A stretch of DNA of 58,518 nucleotides from positions 1 through 58,518 of IMG/VR virus record IMGVR_UViG_3300047472_000128; one strand, given 5' to 3'. The DNA comes from a virus. Made by a program: the position numbers and the translations under genes. The notes beneath the pieces were generated by a model. That model ran no database searches. It saw nothing but the letters and a program-made list of their open reading frames with translations, and was not told the DNA's origin. Positions 40,360 through 47,256 of this stretch are shown here, piece after piece; position 1 is the first letter of the stretch; the number at the start of each line of letters is the position of its first letter.

Positions 40360-41565
40360 CTAAACCCTCGTGAACGGGCCGAACTCGTGCAGACCGTCGT
40401 GGCGGTACTCGCGGGTGCATCGTGCACCGTTGCTCGCGGCCACGCACAGGCGAACCTCGTCGGGGCCGAGCGGCGACGAACCGAACGGCTCGAACGCCTG
40501 CTCCGCGAGAACAGCGGAGACCTCGGTGCCGTACTCCTTCTCGGTGACCTCCACCGGTCCGGCAAGCGGGTAGTCCTTGGCTTCGCCGATCGGCTCACCG
40601 TCCGCGCCGAGCGGCTGGACGCGCGCGGTACCGCCGCGACGCACCGAACCCGGCTCGGCATCCGCACCCGGGACCTCCGGCGCGGACAGGAACGGGAAAG
40701 AAGCGGCCGGAGCCACCAGGCCGCTGCGGGCGTAGACATCCTCGATGTTCGCGCGCACCGCGTCCATGGCGCCCCCTGCGGTCGCGGGCGGTGCGGTGAC
40801 CGGCGTCGGGTCGTCGTTGATGAACCTCCCGACCTCGTCGCGGTTCTGCTTCGCGAGCCGGTCGGGCCATTCGGGGCTGATGCCCGGCTCATCCTTCACC
40901 CCGAGGAGCAGGGTTCCGCGCGGCAGCCGGGTGTTCGCGAGGTCGCTCACCACGATCGAGAAGTCCGCGACGGGGGCGCAGGGGCATCCGTCGCAGAGGT
41001 GCGGGGTGTCGAACCCACCCAGGTACTCCTCAGGTGTCGGGTGGCTGATGCCGTGGTCGCAGATCCGGACGATCGTCGGGCCGATGTCCGCCGGGTTGGC
41101 CGCGAAGAACGGCCACTCAGCCCACGGGCCATCCAGGATCGGCGCGTGCATCGGGCACCCCAACGCCTCGTTGTTCACCGCCGCGCACGAGGCGGCGGGG
41201 TGGGTGCTGATCTTCGGCGACTCGGGGTCGAGGTTGGCCGGCGCCCACGGCTCCCATGCGGCTGCGTGTGCGGCCTGGACCATGCTGACGAGGTCGAGTG
41301 GGGTGATGACGCGGGGTCCGCAGCACTGCTCGGCAGGCCCATAGCCGACCGGCTCATCGTCGTCGGGGGTCCATCCGTCGCTGATCTCGGGGTCGATGTC
41401 GATGGTGTCGGCGGTGAACATGATGTCGAGGGCGCCGCACTTCTCGGCGAACGACTGCCATGCGGCAACGGCGGCCTCGTGCATGGGGGTTGCCTGGTCG
41501 AGGATGAACGCGAACCGCTCCCCGAACTGGTCGGTGGGGAGATGCAGGATGTGGAGGCGGGGCAT
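40360..41565 (-). CDS. Hypothetical protein upstream of terminase
   Basis: 401 residues. N-terminal ferritin-like or helical region (DQFGERFAFILDQATPMHEAAVAAWQSFAEKCG) is followed by several Cys/His groups (CCGPRVITPLDLVSMVQAAHAAAWEPW; HLCDGCPCAPVADFSIVVSDLANTRLPRGTLLLGVKDEPG). The ending contains C-x4-RH-x-G-x-H (CTREYRHDGLH). A linker-rich 240-330 region separates them. No family recognised; packaging or head function is possible from context. Confidence 0.65.
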   Translation of the reverse strand: MPRLHILHLPTDQFGERFAFILDQATPMHEAAVAAWQSFAEKCGALDIMFTADTIDIDPEISDGWTPDDDEPVGYGPAEQCCGPRVITPLDLVSMVQAAHAAAWEPWAPANLDPESPKISTHPAASCAAVNNEALGCPMHAPILDGPWAEWPFFAANPADIGPTIVRICDHGISHPTPEEYLGGFDTPHLCDGCPCAPVADFSIVVSDLANTRLPRGTLLLGVKDEPGISPEWPDRLAKQNRDEVGRFINDDPTPVTAPPATAGGAMDAVRANIEDVYARSGLVAPAASFPFLSAPEVPGADAEPGSVRRGGTARVQPLGADGEPIGEAKDYPLAGPVEVTEKEYGTEVSAVLAEQAFEPFGSSPLGPDEVRLCVAASNGARCTREYRHDGLHEFGPFTRV

Positions 41566-41582
41566 GGGACTCCTTCAGTTGG

Positions 41583-41906
41583 CTAGCAGAGGTGCCAGCG
41601 GGCGGATGGATCGGTGGGTGGTGCGGGCTTCTCGGCCCAGTAGCAGTACGAGCCCCATGAGGCGTCTCGGGGGCGTGCGTGGTCGCCGAACAGCCATTCG
41701 CATGATGTGTTGTGGACCACGTCGGACGCGTCTTCGATCCGGTATTCGCCGAGTTCGCGATGGATCACGCCATGCTGGTGGTCGTTGGTGACGAACTGCC
41801 AGATGCGGTGATCGTGGCCGTTGTTGACGAGTGCGCGGAGAACGTAGAGCCCGGTCTGCCGTTCAATCCAGTGGATCTTCCGGAGGTTCAAACCTTGAAC
41901 GCCCAT
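41583..41906 (-). CDS. Hypothetical protein
   Basis: 107 residues from ATG 41904-41906, chosen for spacing from AAGGGAG; ATG 41912 would overlap the upstream stop as ATGA and is an alternative. Contents: LRKIHWIERQTGLYVLRALVNNGHDHRIWQFV, RELGEYRIEDASDVVHNTSCEWL and DASWGSYCYWAEKP. Compact alpha/beta protein of unknown function. Confidence 0.6.
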   Translation of the reverse strand: MGVQGLNLRKIHWIERQTGLYVLRALVNNGHDHRIWQFVTNDHQHGVIHRELGEYRIEDASDVVHNTSCEWLFGDHARPRDASWGSYCYWAEKPAPPTDPSARWHLC

Positions 41907-41908
41907 CC

Positions 41909-42208
41909 TCATTCTCCCTTCGGTGCTGGGGTGCGCCGTTCCCATCGGGCAGTGTACCCACTGCCGCATTCGTTGCTGTCGGGGCGGGCGGTCCATGTCC
42001 ATTCGGTGCGGCCGAGCATGCATCCGCACATGAGGATCCACCCGATCACGGCGGGCGGGATGCTGGCGAGGATCTGATCGGTGTAGCTGATCAGGGGGTT
42101 GCGGCGGTAGACGACCGTCATCGACGCATGGCCGAACCCGCACAGCGGGCAGCGCATGCTGTCGGGTATCGGCTGGTCGACCAGCTCGAAATCAGGATGG
42201 GTGCTCAT
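41909..42208 (-). CDS. Small membrane protein with zinc-ribbon start
   Basis: 99 residues from ATG 42206-42208. CPLCGFGH near residue 20 is a CxxC knuckle. ISYTDQILASIPPAVIGWILMCGCMLG is a candidate membrane helix. ATGA overlap with the upstream gene. Function unknown. Confidence 0.6.
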   Translation of the reverse strand: MSTHPDFELVDQPIPDSMRCPLCGFGHASMTVVYRRNPLISYTDQILASIPPAVIGWILMCGCMLGRTEWTWTARPDSNECGSGYTARWERRTPAPKGE

Positions 42209-42633
42209 CGCCGTTTCGGCCTTCCCCTTGGTGGCCCGCTTGCCGGTCGCATGCCGAGTGCGGATGCGAGGGTGTTGCGGCGTACGTCTTCGGATGCGTC
42301 GTCTACGTACCACCCGCAGGCGCATTCCCACACGCCGCGCAACGGGCCGTCGAGGATGACCCCGTGTTCGGGGCGCCACCCTCCGGGGGTTGCCCACCGG
42401 CAGGCTTTCGCGTTCGGGTCCACCCGCCGTTTGAGCATGTACGCGGTCACAGCCGGCAGGCCCGTCGCGTACACCCGCCACCGCTGCTGCGGGCCGAGAA
42501 TCCCTGGGCCCATGTGCCGCATGTGCCTGATCCGCAACGTCAGGTACGGCAACGGGCGAGTGCCCTCACGGCACGCCACCTGCCTGCACATGGGGCGGCT
42601 TTCGCCCGGCGCCCACACCGAATTAACCAACAT
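42205..42633 (-). CDS. Hypothetical Cys-rich protein
   Basis: 142 residues from ATG 42631-42633, overlapping the previous stop by 11 nt. RRVDPNAKACRWATPGGWRPEHGVILDGPLRGVWECACGWYVDDASEDV shows C-x...CACGW, the kind of C-rich domain seen in small phage proteins. Arg-rich throughout. No identifiable family. Confidence 0.6.
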   Translation of the reverse strand: MLVNSVWAPGESRPMCRQVACREGTRPLPYLTLRIRHMRHMGPGILGPQQRWRVYATGLPAVTAYMLKRRVDPNAKACRWATPGGWRPEHGVILDGPLRGVWECACGWYVDDASEDVRRNTLASALGMRPASGPPRGRPKRR

Positions 42634-42832
42634 CAGATCTCTTCCCCGGCAGCGAATGCGTGTACACGATGCGCAGCCTATCCCCTGACATCCACAGTCT
42701 GCATCCGGGTATGTCGCAGTTCTCCTCATGCCAGTCCCCGACCGCCATCCCCATCCGCAACGCCAACTTCAGGTCGAGCGGGAGGAGGATTGTGGCGAGC
42801 ACATCAGGCCCGGTGATCGGTTCGTCAGACAT
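42623..42832 (-). CDS. Small hypothetical protein
   Basis: 69 residues from ATG 42830-42832. A longer frame starting at GTG 42985 would overlap a better gene, so it was not used. GPDVLATILLPLDLKLALRMGMAVGDWHEENCDIPGC is followed by a short beta end. The start overlaps the upstream stop by 8 nt. Function unknown. Confidence 0.6.
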   Translation of the reverse strand: MSDEPITGPDVLATILLPLDLKLALRMGMAVGDWHEENCDIPGCRLWMSGDRLRIVYTHSLPGKRSDVG

Positions 42833-43055
42833 CGGAACGTACCGCAGGGTTATGACGCGGGCAGTGATCCGGGTGGGTTCGGCTACCTCGGCCCGATGGC
42901 GGGCGGGTGCTCCATCCTGCCCGTCGGGCCTCCGCACGAAGAGGGCGATCACCGATTCGGTCAGTGAACCCACCGGGATCAGCACGGTAGGTTTCAGTAC
43001 ACCCGATGGTGTCGCAGGCGAGTTGATAGGCAGGGGCGGTTATTTCGTGAATCAT
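42825..43055 (-). CDS. Small zinc-finger-like protein
   Basis: 76 residues with a strong GAGGAG site. LACDTIGCTETYRAD, then a helix ending ARRAGWSTRP and HPDHCPRH, is a C-x4-C...C-x-H arrangement common in small actinobacteriophage proteins (CD-GC start, GW turn, HCP end). One metal site likely. Role unknown. Confidence 0.65.
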   Translation of the reverse strand: MIHEITAPAYQLACDTIGCTETYRADPGGFTDRIGDRPLRAEARRAGWSTRPPSGRGSRTHPDHCPRHNPAVRSDV

Positions 43056-43432
43056 GGTCTCTCCTCAGGGGTGAGGTCGAATAGGGGTTTGATGCCTGCG
43101 GCGAGCAGGGCGGCGGCTTTCGTGGCTTTACGGGTTTCGGCGTGGTGGTCGGCGTCGTAGTTCAAATGGCATTTCTGACACATGGCTTTCAGGTTCTCGT
43201 CCCGGCAATCACGCGGATCATGGTTGAGATGCGCGACGGTGAGCACAACCACGGAACGCGTGATCGGATGCGGTTTACCGTTCGTCGCCGGGCACGGAGC
43301 CCACGCGATGGCGTGCGTCCCGCACTCCCCCGTGCACTCACACCGCCCCTTCGCCCGCTCGTTCCGGATGCGCAGCGAGATGAGCGGCCAGTCCGCCGGG
43401 TAGAGTGCTTTCATCTCAGGGCGGATCGGCAT
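43052..43432 (-). CDS. HNH endonuclease
   Basis: 126 residues. GRCECTGECG provides the zinc cysteines; TVAHLNHDPRDCRDENLKAMCQKCHLNYD is the HNH core (H of AHLNH, N of DENL, H of CHLNYD) with the second CxxC. HNH nucleases near terminase genes often aid genome packaging in long-tailed phages; a homing role is the alternative. It stands alone, with no sign of insertion into another gene. Confidence 0.88.
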   Translation of the reverse strand: MPIRPEMKALYPADWPLISLRIRNERAKGRCECTGECGTHAIAWAPCPATNGKPHPITRSVVVLTVAHLNHDPRDCRDENLKAMCQKCHLNYDADHHAETRKATKAAALLAAGIKPLFDLTPEERP

Positions 43433-43433
43433 G

Positions 43434-43847
43434 TCAGCTCGGTTCCTTCGAGACGCTGATCTGATGGTTCTGTGCGATGCCGATTCCTTCGGCGAGGTAT
43501 CGGAACTTCAACGCTTCTTGGACGTTGAGCGCGTTCGACGCCCATATCTGGGCAGCGAGTCCCTCGTACGTGAGCTTCGATGCCTGGTTGCGGCGGGCGA
43601 GTTCCATCCACCGTTCTTGCGCCCAGGTGTTCTGTTCGCCGACGAGTTCACCGATTGTGGTTCCGAAGACTTTGCTGAGCGCGACCAGTTGGAAAGCGCT
43701 GACGCCCTGGGCCCCGGCTTCGACGTTGCTGACGCTCGGCCGGCTGAGGCCGATCGCTTCGGAGAGCGCCGCTTGTGTGAGGCCCATGGCTTTACGCCGG
43801 ACAGCGATCTGGTGCCCCAGGTGGGCGAGGAATTCGGTTTCATCCAT
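43434..43847 (-). CDS. XRE-family HTH regulator
   Basis: 137 residues from ATG 43845-43847. LGHQIAVRRKAMGLTQAALSEAIGLSRPSVSNVEAGAQGVSAFQLVALSKVFGT is a full XRE helix-turn-helix (about 8-62). The C-terminal half (ERWMELARRNQASKLTYEGLAAQIWASNALNVQEALKFR) is helical and may dimerise. A possible ligand of the TGTTGA-N5-TCAACA operators near 46.3 and 46.8 kb (inference). Overlaps a micro-protein gene by 8 nt. Confidence 0.82.
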   Translation of the reverse strand: MDETEFLAHLGHQIAVRRKAMGLTQAALSEAIGLSRPSVSNVEAGAQGVSAFQLVALSKVFGTTIGELVGEQNTWAQERWMELARRNQASKLTYEGLAAQIWASNALNVQEALKFRYLAEGIGIAQNHQISVSKEPS

Positions 43848-43938
43848 TGACGATCCAATCTGAGATGAGGAGTACGAGCCCGAACCATGCGGCGAGCCCG
43901 ATGGTGGCGGCGAGGAGCCACCACCCGTCACGTCCCAC
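43840..43938 (-). CDS. 32-residue single-pass membrane micro-protein
   Basis: GTG 43936-43938 has AGGTGA four nt upstream and overlaps the stop of the gene before it; its stop overlaps the start of the XRE gene (ATGGATGA). Product: MGRDGWWLLAATIGLAAWFG then LVLLISDWIVNG, essentially one membrane helix. The overlaps on both sides and the ribosome site argue it is real. Function unknown. Confidence 0.55.
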   Translation of the reverse strand: MGRDGWWLLAATIGLAAWFGLVLLISDWIVNG

Positions 43939-44224
43939 GGATCACCTGCTGGTGAATGCCGGGGCAGCGAACGACGGGAGTCACGCCGGGAACATCGTGG
44001 TAGACGGGCAGCCCACTGTTTTTGATCGCCGAGCTCTTGCCGCAGAACGCGCACGTACCGCGTTCCCGGATCTTGGACCCGAAGTGGGCGTGCGACGGGC
44101 AGAAATCTATACCCAGGCGGGTGTCACAGTTCCACCCCGCAGCACGCGCAGCCGGACGCTGGACCTCGATCGTTTCCTTACACCCGCCCCGGTAATCACA
44201 CCGAATCGTGTACGTGATACGCAT
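43928..44224 (-). CDS. Cys-rich zinc-binding protein
   Basis: 98 residues from ATG 44222-44224 (TGATG overlap). YTIRCDYRGGCKETIEVQRPAARAAGWNCD, then DFCPSHA and GTCAFCGKSS, gives a CD..GC...GW...FCPSH layout like the 76-residue protein at 42825, plus an extra CxxC. Both probably descend from the same small zinc-finger family. Role unknown. Confidence 0.65.
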   Translation of the reverse strand: MRITYTIRCDYRGGCKETIEVQRPAARAAGWNCDTRLGIDFCPSHAHFGSKIRERGTCAFCGKSSAIKNSGLPVYHDVPGVTPVVRCPGIHQQVIRGT

Positions 44225-44337
44225 CACGGTGTCACAGCCCCCAACCCCGGCACCCACCCGGCCAGCATCCCCACACACCCAACCACGATCAACACCAGCA
44301 ACGCCACCGACACGACGACCGGCCACGCCCTACTCAC
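44224..44337 (-). CDS. 37-residue membrane micro-protein
   Basis: GTG 44335-44337 overlaps the stop of the 136-residue gene (GTGAGTAG). Product MSRAWPVVVSVALLVLIVVG then CVGMLAGWVPGLGAVTP: one strong membrane helix. Its stop overlaps the next start (TGATG). Longer upstream frames conflict with the 44330 gene. Function unknown. Confidence 0.55.
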   Translation of the reverse strand: MSRAWPVVVSVALLVLIVVGCVGMLAGWVPGLGAVTP

Positions 44338-44740
44338 CGTAACCCCGCAACTCCGCCAGCTTCGCGCGGTTTTGGACGCACGAGTCGAGGACGCAATCGG
44401 CGAACCCGGCATCGGGGTGGTGGCCAGATTCGGACGGCTCCCGCAGATGCTCCGCAACCATGAACATCTCCAGCTCGTCAACCGCATCCCCGAGCTTCCG
44501 GCTGAGCAGGTCGATCACGCCACGCAGCGAATCCCCGGCGGAAGGCGTGGCGTACTTCAGCACATCTTCCACCGCGACCCAGTCCACCCCGGTTCCCGCC
44601 GGTATCGGCTTGTCCTCGTTCATGCGCTCAACGATCGCTGCGGCGATGGCCGGCGAACCGAAGACCACCCCCACATACTCACCCCCTCGGTACAGGTTGA
44701 TCGGCTGGGAGCGGCCAACACGCCACAACGGCTCAGACAT
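44330..44740 (-). CDS. Hypothetical protein
   Basis: 136 residues with GAGGAG upstream. EPLWRVGRSQPINLYRGGEYVGVVFGSPAIAAAIVERMNED opens it, then DSLRGVIDLLSRKLGDAVDELEMFMVAEHL and CVLDSCVQNRAKLAEL. Mixed alpha/beta. An 8-codon reading frame ends inside its start (44733-44759), so translation may be coupled. Confidence 0.65.
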   Translation of the reverse strand: MSEPLWRVGRSQPINLYRGGEYVGVVFGSPAIAAAIVERMNEDKPIPAGTGVDWVAVEDVLKYATPSAGDSLRGVIDLLSRKLGDAVDELEMFMVAEHLREPSESGHHPDAGFADCVLDSCVQNRAKLAELRGYGE

Positions 44741-44759
44741 CAGCGTTCTCCTCGGTCAT
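44733..44759 (-). CDS. 8-residue upstream reading frame (MTEENADV)
   Basis: A strong GAAGGA site precedes ATG 44757-44759. The stop TGA at 44735-44733 overlaps the ATG of the 136-residue gene by 8 nt. Such a micro-frame would deliver ribosomes to the main start. It may equally be a by-product of the second ribosome site, GAGGAG, inside it. Confidence 0.35.
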   Translation of the reverse strand: MTEENADV

Positions 44760-44793
44760 CTTGGTGCTTCCTTCGGGTTGAGGGGCGAACCGT

Positions 44794-45468
44794 TCACACG
44801 GTCACCGCCAGATGGGCGAGCAGGTGTTCCCCGATGTACTTGGTGAAGTTCGGCGGGATCGACTCGGCCAGCTCGGACCGGGTCATCCAATCGATGCCCA
44901 TGACCTCGCGGGCTAGCGCGATCGGTGAACAGTTGCCCGCCACGGAGATCACGCTTCCCGGCACCCAGTGCCCCGCTGCCGACGCGGGGATCAGGTGGCG
45001 CGGGTGGTCGGGTGCCGCGATCGGGATCGACGATTCGAAGAGCCTGTGCCGGTAGAGTGCCGCGCCGAACATAGCCCCGCAGAGCAGGAGCCCGTTCGCC
45101 CCGAAGAGGTCTCCGTGCTCGGCAAGCCCGGACCCTTGTACGTTTTCGATGACCCACGGGCGCCCCCACTCGGTGAGTAGGTTCCTAGTAACGGCCACGA
45201 GGTCAGGGTAAGAGTCGGCGAGGCCCGGTCTGCATCCGGACATGGCCGAGTATTTCTGACAAGGCGGCGAGCCGTGGGCCGCCGCGAACTGGTCCATGAA
45301 GGCGTGATCAGCCATCAACTCCAGTGCGTCGCCTTGAATGAACTCATCTCCTGCATACCGTGGCTGCGGGTTGATATCGACTCCCGTCACGTGGAACCCA
45401 GCGAGCTGGTAGCCACGGCCGGCCCCGCCGGCCCCGCCGAAGAAGTCGACCATGCGGGGTTTGGTCAC
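44794..45468 (-). CDS. Cytosine-5 DNA methyltransferase
   Basis: 224 residues from GTG 45466-45468 (GTGA overlap). MVDFFGGAGGAGRGYQLAGF is motif I, VTGVDINP motif II, GSPPCQKYSAMSG motif IV with the catalytic PCQ, and VIENVQG motif VI. ALYRHRLFESS is motif VIII. It is short for the family: a target-recognition region of only about 50 residues remains before the closing motifs. It probably protects phage DNA against host restriction. No partner nuclease is present. Confidence 0.82.
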   Translation of the reverse strand: MTKPRMVDFFGGAGGAGRGYQLAGFHVTGVDINPQPRYAGDEFIQGDALELMADHAFMDQFAAAHGSPPCQKYSAMSGCRPGLADSYPDLVAVTRNLLTEWGRPWVIENVQGSGLAEHGDLFGANGLLLCGAMFGAALYRHRLFESSIPIAAPDHPRHLIPASAAGHWVPGSVISVAGNCSPIALAREVMGIDWMTRSELAESIPPNFTKYIGEHLLAHLAVTV

Positions 45469-45748
45469 TGCTCGCTCGTTTCGGTTCGGCATCCGGCGGT
45501 GTAGGTGACAGTCCAGGTGTGGTACCGGTCCCAGTATCCTTTGGTGCGGGTGGCGGTGAGCACTTGCATACGCTTGTTGGCGTGGGGGTAGACGACGCGT
45601 ACCGTCCGGTTGGCCCGCCAAACGGCAACCCATCTGGGGGTGACCAGCGGGCGCGCATGACTTCGGACACGGTGACGCAGGGGGTGGATGGGCCGGGTTT
45701 CGGGTGGGTGATGATCCGATGCCGGTCAAGGAAATGGACAAGGCTCAT
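45465..45748 (-). pseudogene. Gene with a -1 frameshift at a C5 tract
   Basis: ATG 45748 (ATGA overlap) begins MSLVHFLDRHRIITH ... SEVMRARWSP. After the CCCCC run at 45640-45636 the sensible text moves to the -1 frame: RWVAVWRANRTVRVVYP, then KGYWDRYHTWTVTYTAGC, ending at TGA 45465, which overlaps the methylase start. A 94-residue product needs either programmed slippage or repair of a one-base error. The start-frame text beyond the run is Pro/Arg-rich shadow. Function unknown. Confidence 0.55.
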
Positions 45749-46005
45749 GTGGTGGGCACCCGCATCCGGCCTTTACGCATTTGAACGCATGCGTTGCGGA
45801 GGCAGGTCTTGAGCGGCCCGGGGTGCTCGGCGTGCAGCAGGACGGTGGCGGTCTCGATCAGGTTCAGGGCTTTCGCCAGGGACCGGCTTTTGTCCTGCAC
45901 GATGACGGACAGTTCGTTGTTCTCGTGTTCGGCCGAGGCGAGTTCGTCGACAAGCCGTTCGAGGGTGGGTTTCGGGCTGGACTTGAGGAGATCGAGGAGG
46001 CTCAC
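45745..46005 (-). CDS. Small helical protein
   Basis: 86 residues from GTG 46003-46005 (GTGA overlap). LLDLLKSSPKPTLERLVDELASAEHENNELSVIVQDKSRSLAKALNLIE is one long coiled-coil-like helix, ending with CLRNACVQMRKGRMRV. Basic tail. Function unknown; perhaps a dimerising partner of the HTH protein encoded just before it. Confidence 0.6.
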   Translation of the reverse strand: MSLLDLLKSSPKPTLERLVDELASAEHENNELSVIVQDKSRSLAKALNLIETATVLLHAEHPGPLKTCLRNACVQMRKGRMRVPTT

Positions 46006-46268
46006 GCTTTGGCCTTTCCGGATTTGATGGCCCAGTCGCGGACGGTGGGCCAGTGCCAGAATTCGACGCCGTCGATGGTGAGGGCTGGGGTGGGGAAGGG
46101 GGTGGGGGTGAGGGTGGGGTGGCCGCGTAGGTAGGTGGGGGTGCGGGTGATCCAGTTGCCCACGGCCTGGTTGGCTACGCCGAGTTTGCGTGCGATGGTG
46201 GCTTGGATGACGAGGGCGTTGACTTGGATGGGAGGGTCGTCGGGGTTGGTGGTGCGGATGGATCGCAT
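46002..46268 (-). CDS. Small HTH DNA-binding protein
   Basis: 88 residues. The start ATG 46266-46268 lies 6 nt after the TACGCT -10 box, so the message is leaderless. VNALVIQATIARKLGVANQAVGNWITRTPTYLRGHP is a helix-turn-helix resembling a DNA-binding excisionase/AlpA-like domain; VEFWHWPTVRDWAIKSGKAKA closes it. First gene of the leftward operon 46268-40360. A regulator of the divergent promoters beside it is plausible. Confidence 0.7.
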   Translation of the reverse strand: MRSIRTTNPDDPPIQVNALVIQATIARKLGVANQAVGNWITRTPTYLRGHPTLTPTPFPTPALTIDGVEFWHWPTVRDWAIKSGKAKA

Positions 46269-46274
46269 GGGGTG

Positions 46275-46303
46275 AGCGTACATGATGGGGTTGCCCAGCG
46301 CAA
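46275..46303 (-). promoter_or_regulatory. Leaderless promoter for the leftward operon
   Basis: On the minus strand TTGCGC (46303-46298), 17 bp, TACGCT (46280-46275), then 6 nt to ATG 46268. This matches the TTGNNN/TANNNT pattern of actinobacterial primary-sigma promoters. It is back-to-back with a plus promoter, with the operator 46305-46321 between them. Confidence 0.7.
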
Positions 46304-46304
46304 C

Positions 46305-46335
46305 TGTTGACACCTTCAACACGGGAGGTTAAGCT
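46305..46335 (+). promoter_or_regulatory. Strong promoter with operator TGTTGA-N5-TCAACA
   Basis: TTGACA (46307-46312), 17 bp, TAAGCT (46330-46335): a near-consensus primary-sigma promoter reading into 46365. The dyad TGTTGA-CACCT-TCAACA at 46305-46321 covers the -35 box. The same half-sites and 5-nt spacing recur at 46815-46831. Confidence 0.75.
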
Positions 46336-46364
46336 ATCCACAGGAGCTAACGAAGGAGCCCCCA

Positions 46365-46781
46365 ATGATCACCACCGGCCGCATCTCGACCCGCCACAAC
46401 GCCCGCACCCACATCGCCATCAACGGCAACACGATGTGCGGCACCAAGTCCCACGCCCCCATCGCCTACCCGTCGAAGACGTACGCTGGCATCGACCGGT
46501 CGCGGCTGTGCAAGCTGTGCTTCACCCCCGCACACCTCACCATCCTCCAGCGCGAGGTGACCAGCGCCCCCAGGTGGAACGCGGCGCTTGACAACTTCCT
46601 GTGCGACGTGCGCCTGATCGTGGGCCGCGAGCCGGAGACGGTGGAGGTGCGCACGGTGTTCCGGGTGGTGGCTCCGGTGGCTCCCAGGGTTCGGGAGATG
46701 GTGAAGCCGGCGCCTGGTACGTGGGGTGCGATGGCTGCGGGGTTCCGGAAGACGCATCCGCAGATGGCTGCGGCGGCTTAG
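46365..46781 (+). CDS. Hypothetical basic Cys protein
   Basis: 138 residues with GAAGGAG upstream. NTMCGTKSHAPIAYPSKTYAGIDRSRLCKLCFTPAHLTIL provides C...CxxC and H ligands. EPETVEVRTVFRVVAPVAPRVREMVKP follows. The first gene of the rightward 46.3-48.8 kb operon, driven by the strong promoter at 46307. Function unknown. Confidence 0.7.
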   Translation: MITTGRISTRHNARTHIAINGNTMCGTKSHAPIAYPSKTYAGIDRSRLCKLCFTPAHLTILQREVTSAPRWNAALDNFLCDVRLIVGREPETVEVRTVFRVVAPVAPRVREMVKPAPGTWGAMAAGFRKTHPQMAAAA

Positions 46782-46800
46782 TTGCGGGTGTGTCGTGTAC

Positions 46801-46845
46801 TTGACACATGGCAGTGTTGACTCTATCAACACTGCCATGTAAGAT
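46801..46845 (+). promoter_or_regulatory. Strong promoter overlaid by a 35-bp perfect palindrome
   Basis: TTGACT (46817-46822), 17 bp, TAAGAT (46840-46845). Arms of 15 bp, ACATGGCAGTGTTGA (46806-46820) and its exact complement (46826-46840), flank CTCTA. The core TGTTGA-N5-TCAACA equals the operator at 46305. A second TTGACA at 46801 with TATCAA at 46824 may be an overlapping promoter. The dyad lies upstream of the start point, so it acts as DNA, not as an RNA hairpin. Confidence 0.8.
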
Positions 46846-46873
46846 AAAGATACACCGAGGGAGAGGAACCCCA

Positions 46874-47176
46874 ATGAACACCAAGACCGCGAAGCCCACC
46901 ACCACCGAAATCGCCCGCACCCTCCACGCCGCCACCACCACCCGCGACGAAGCTGTCGCCCTGGTCGCCACCCTCACCGCCACGCAGCGCACCGAACTCG
47001 CCCGGCTCTACCTCGACCCCGCAGACCGCAAAGGACGCGTCGCGCGGATCCGCGAAGACCTCGTCGACGCCACCTGGGGCGACCGGGTCCGCATGGCCAA
47101 CCGGCTCGCCTACCTCCGCGCCTACAACGGCGACGAGACAACCCTCGCCTGCCTCCGCGCCGTGGGCGCCCGCTGA
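46874..47176 (+). CDS. Small helical protein
   Basis: 100 residues from ATG 46874 after GAGAGGAA. EIARTLHAATTTRDEAVALVATLTATQRTELARLYLD then GRVARIREDLVDATWGDRVRMANRLAYLRAYNGD. The first gene after the palindromic promoter, therefore likely expressed early and strongly. Possibly a small regulator or anti-host protein (inference from promoter strength only). Confidence 0.65.
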   Translation: MNTKTAKPTTTEIARTLHAATTTRDEAVALVATLTATQRTELARLYLDPADRKGRVARIREDLVDATWGDRVRMANRLAYLRAYNGDETTLACLRAVGAR

Positions 47177-47180
47177 ACCT

Positions 47181-47216
47181 GACGGTCGCACCGTCCCGCC
47201 CTCCACGGAGGGCGGG
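47181..47216 (+). terminator. Two tandem stem-loops
   Basis: GACGGT-CGC-ACCGTC (47181-47195) is followed by CCCGCCCTCC / GGAGGGCGGG (47195-47216, ten GC pairs). No U-tract. They start a few bases after the stop at 47176 and would attenuate transcription into 47257. Confidence 0.55.
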
Positions 47217-47256
47217 AGCGGGAGACACTCAGTCTCACCCAACGAAGGAGCACCCC

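Noticed and set aside
42623-42985. Longer version of the 69-residue gene starting at GTG 42985
   Set aside because: Would overlap most of the 76-residue zinc-finger gene, which has a strong ribosome site and better coding text.
44794-45741. Longer methylase frame starting upstream
   Set aside because: The extra N-terminus is Pro/His/Arg-rich shadow of the frameshifted gene; GTG 45468 overlaps its stop and fits the operon style.
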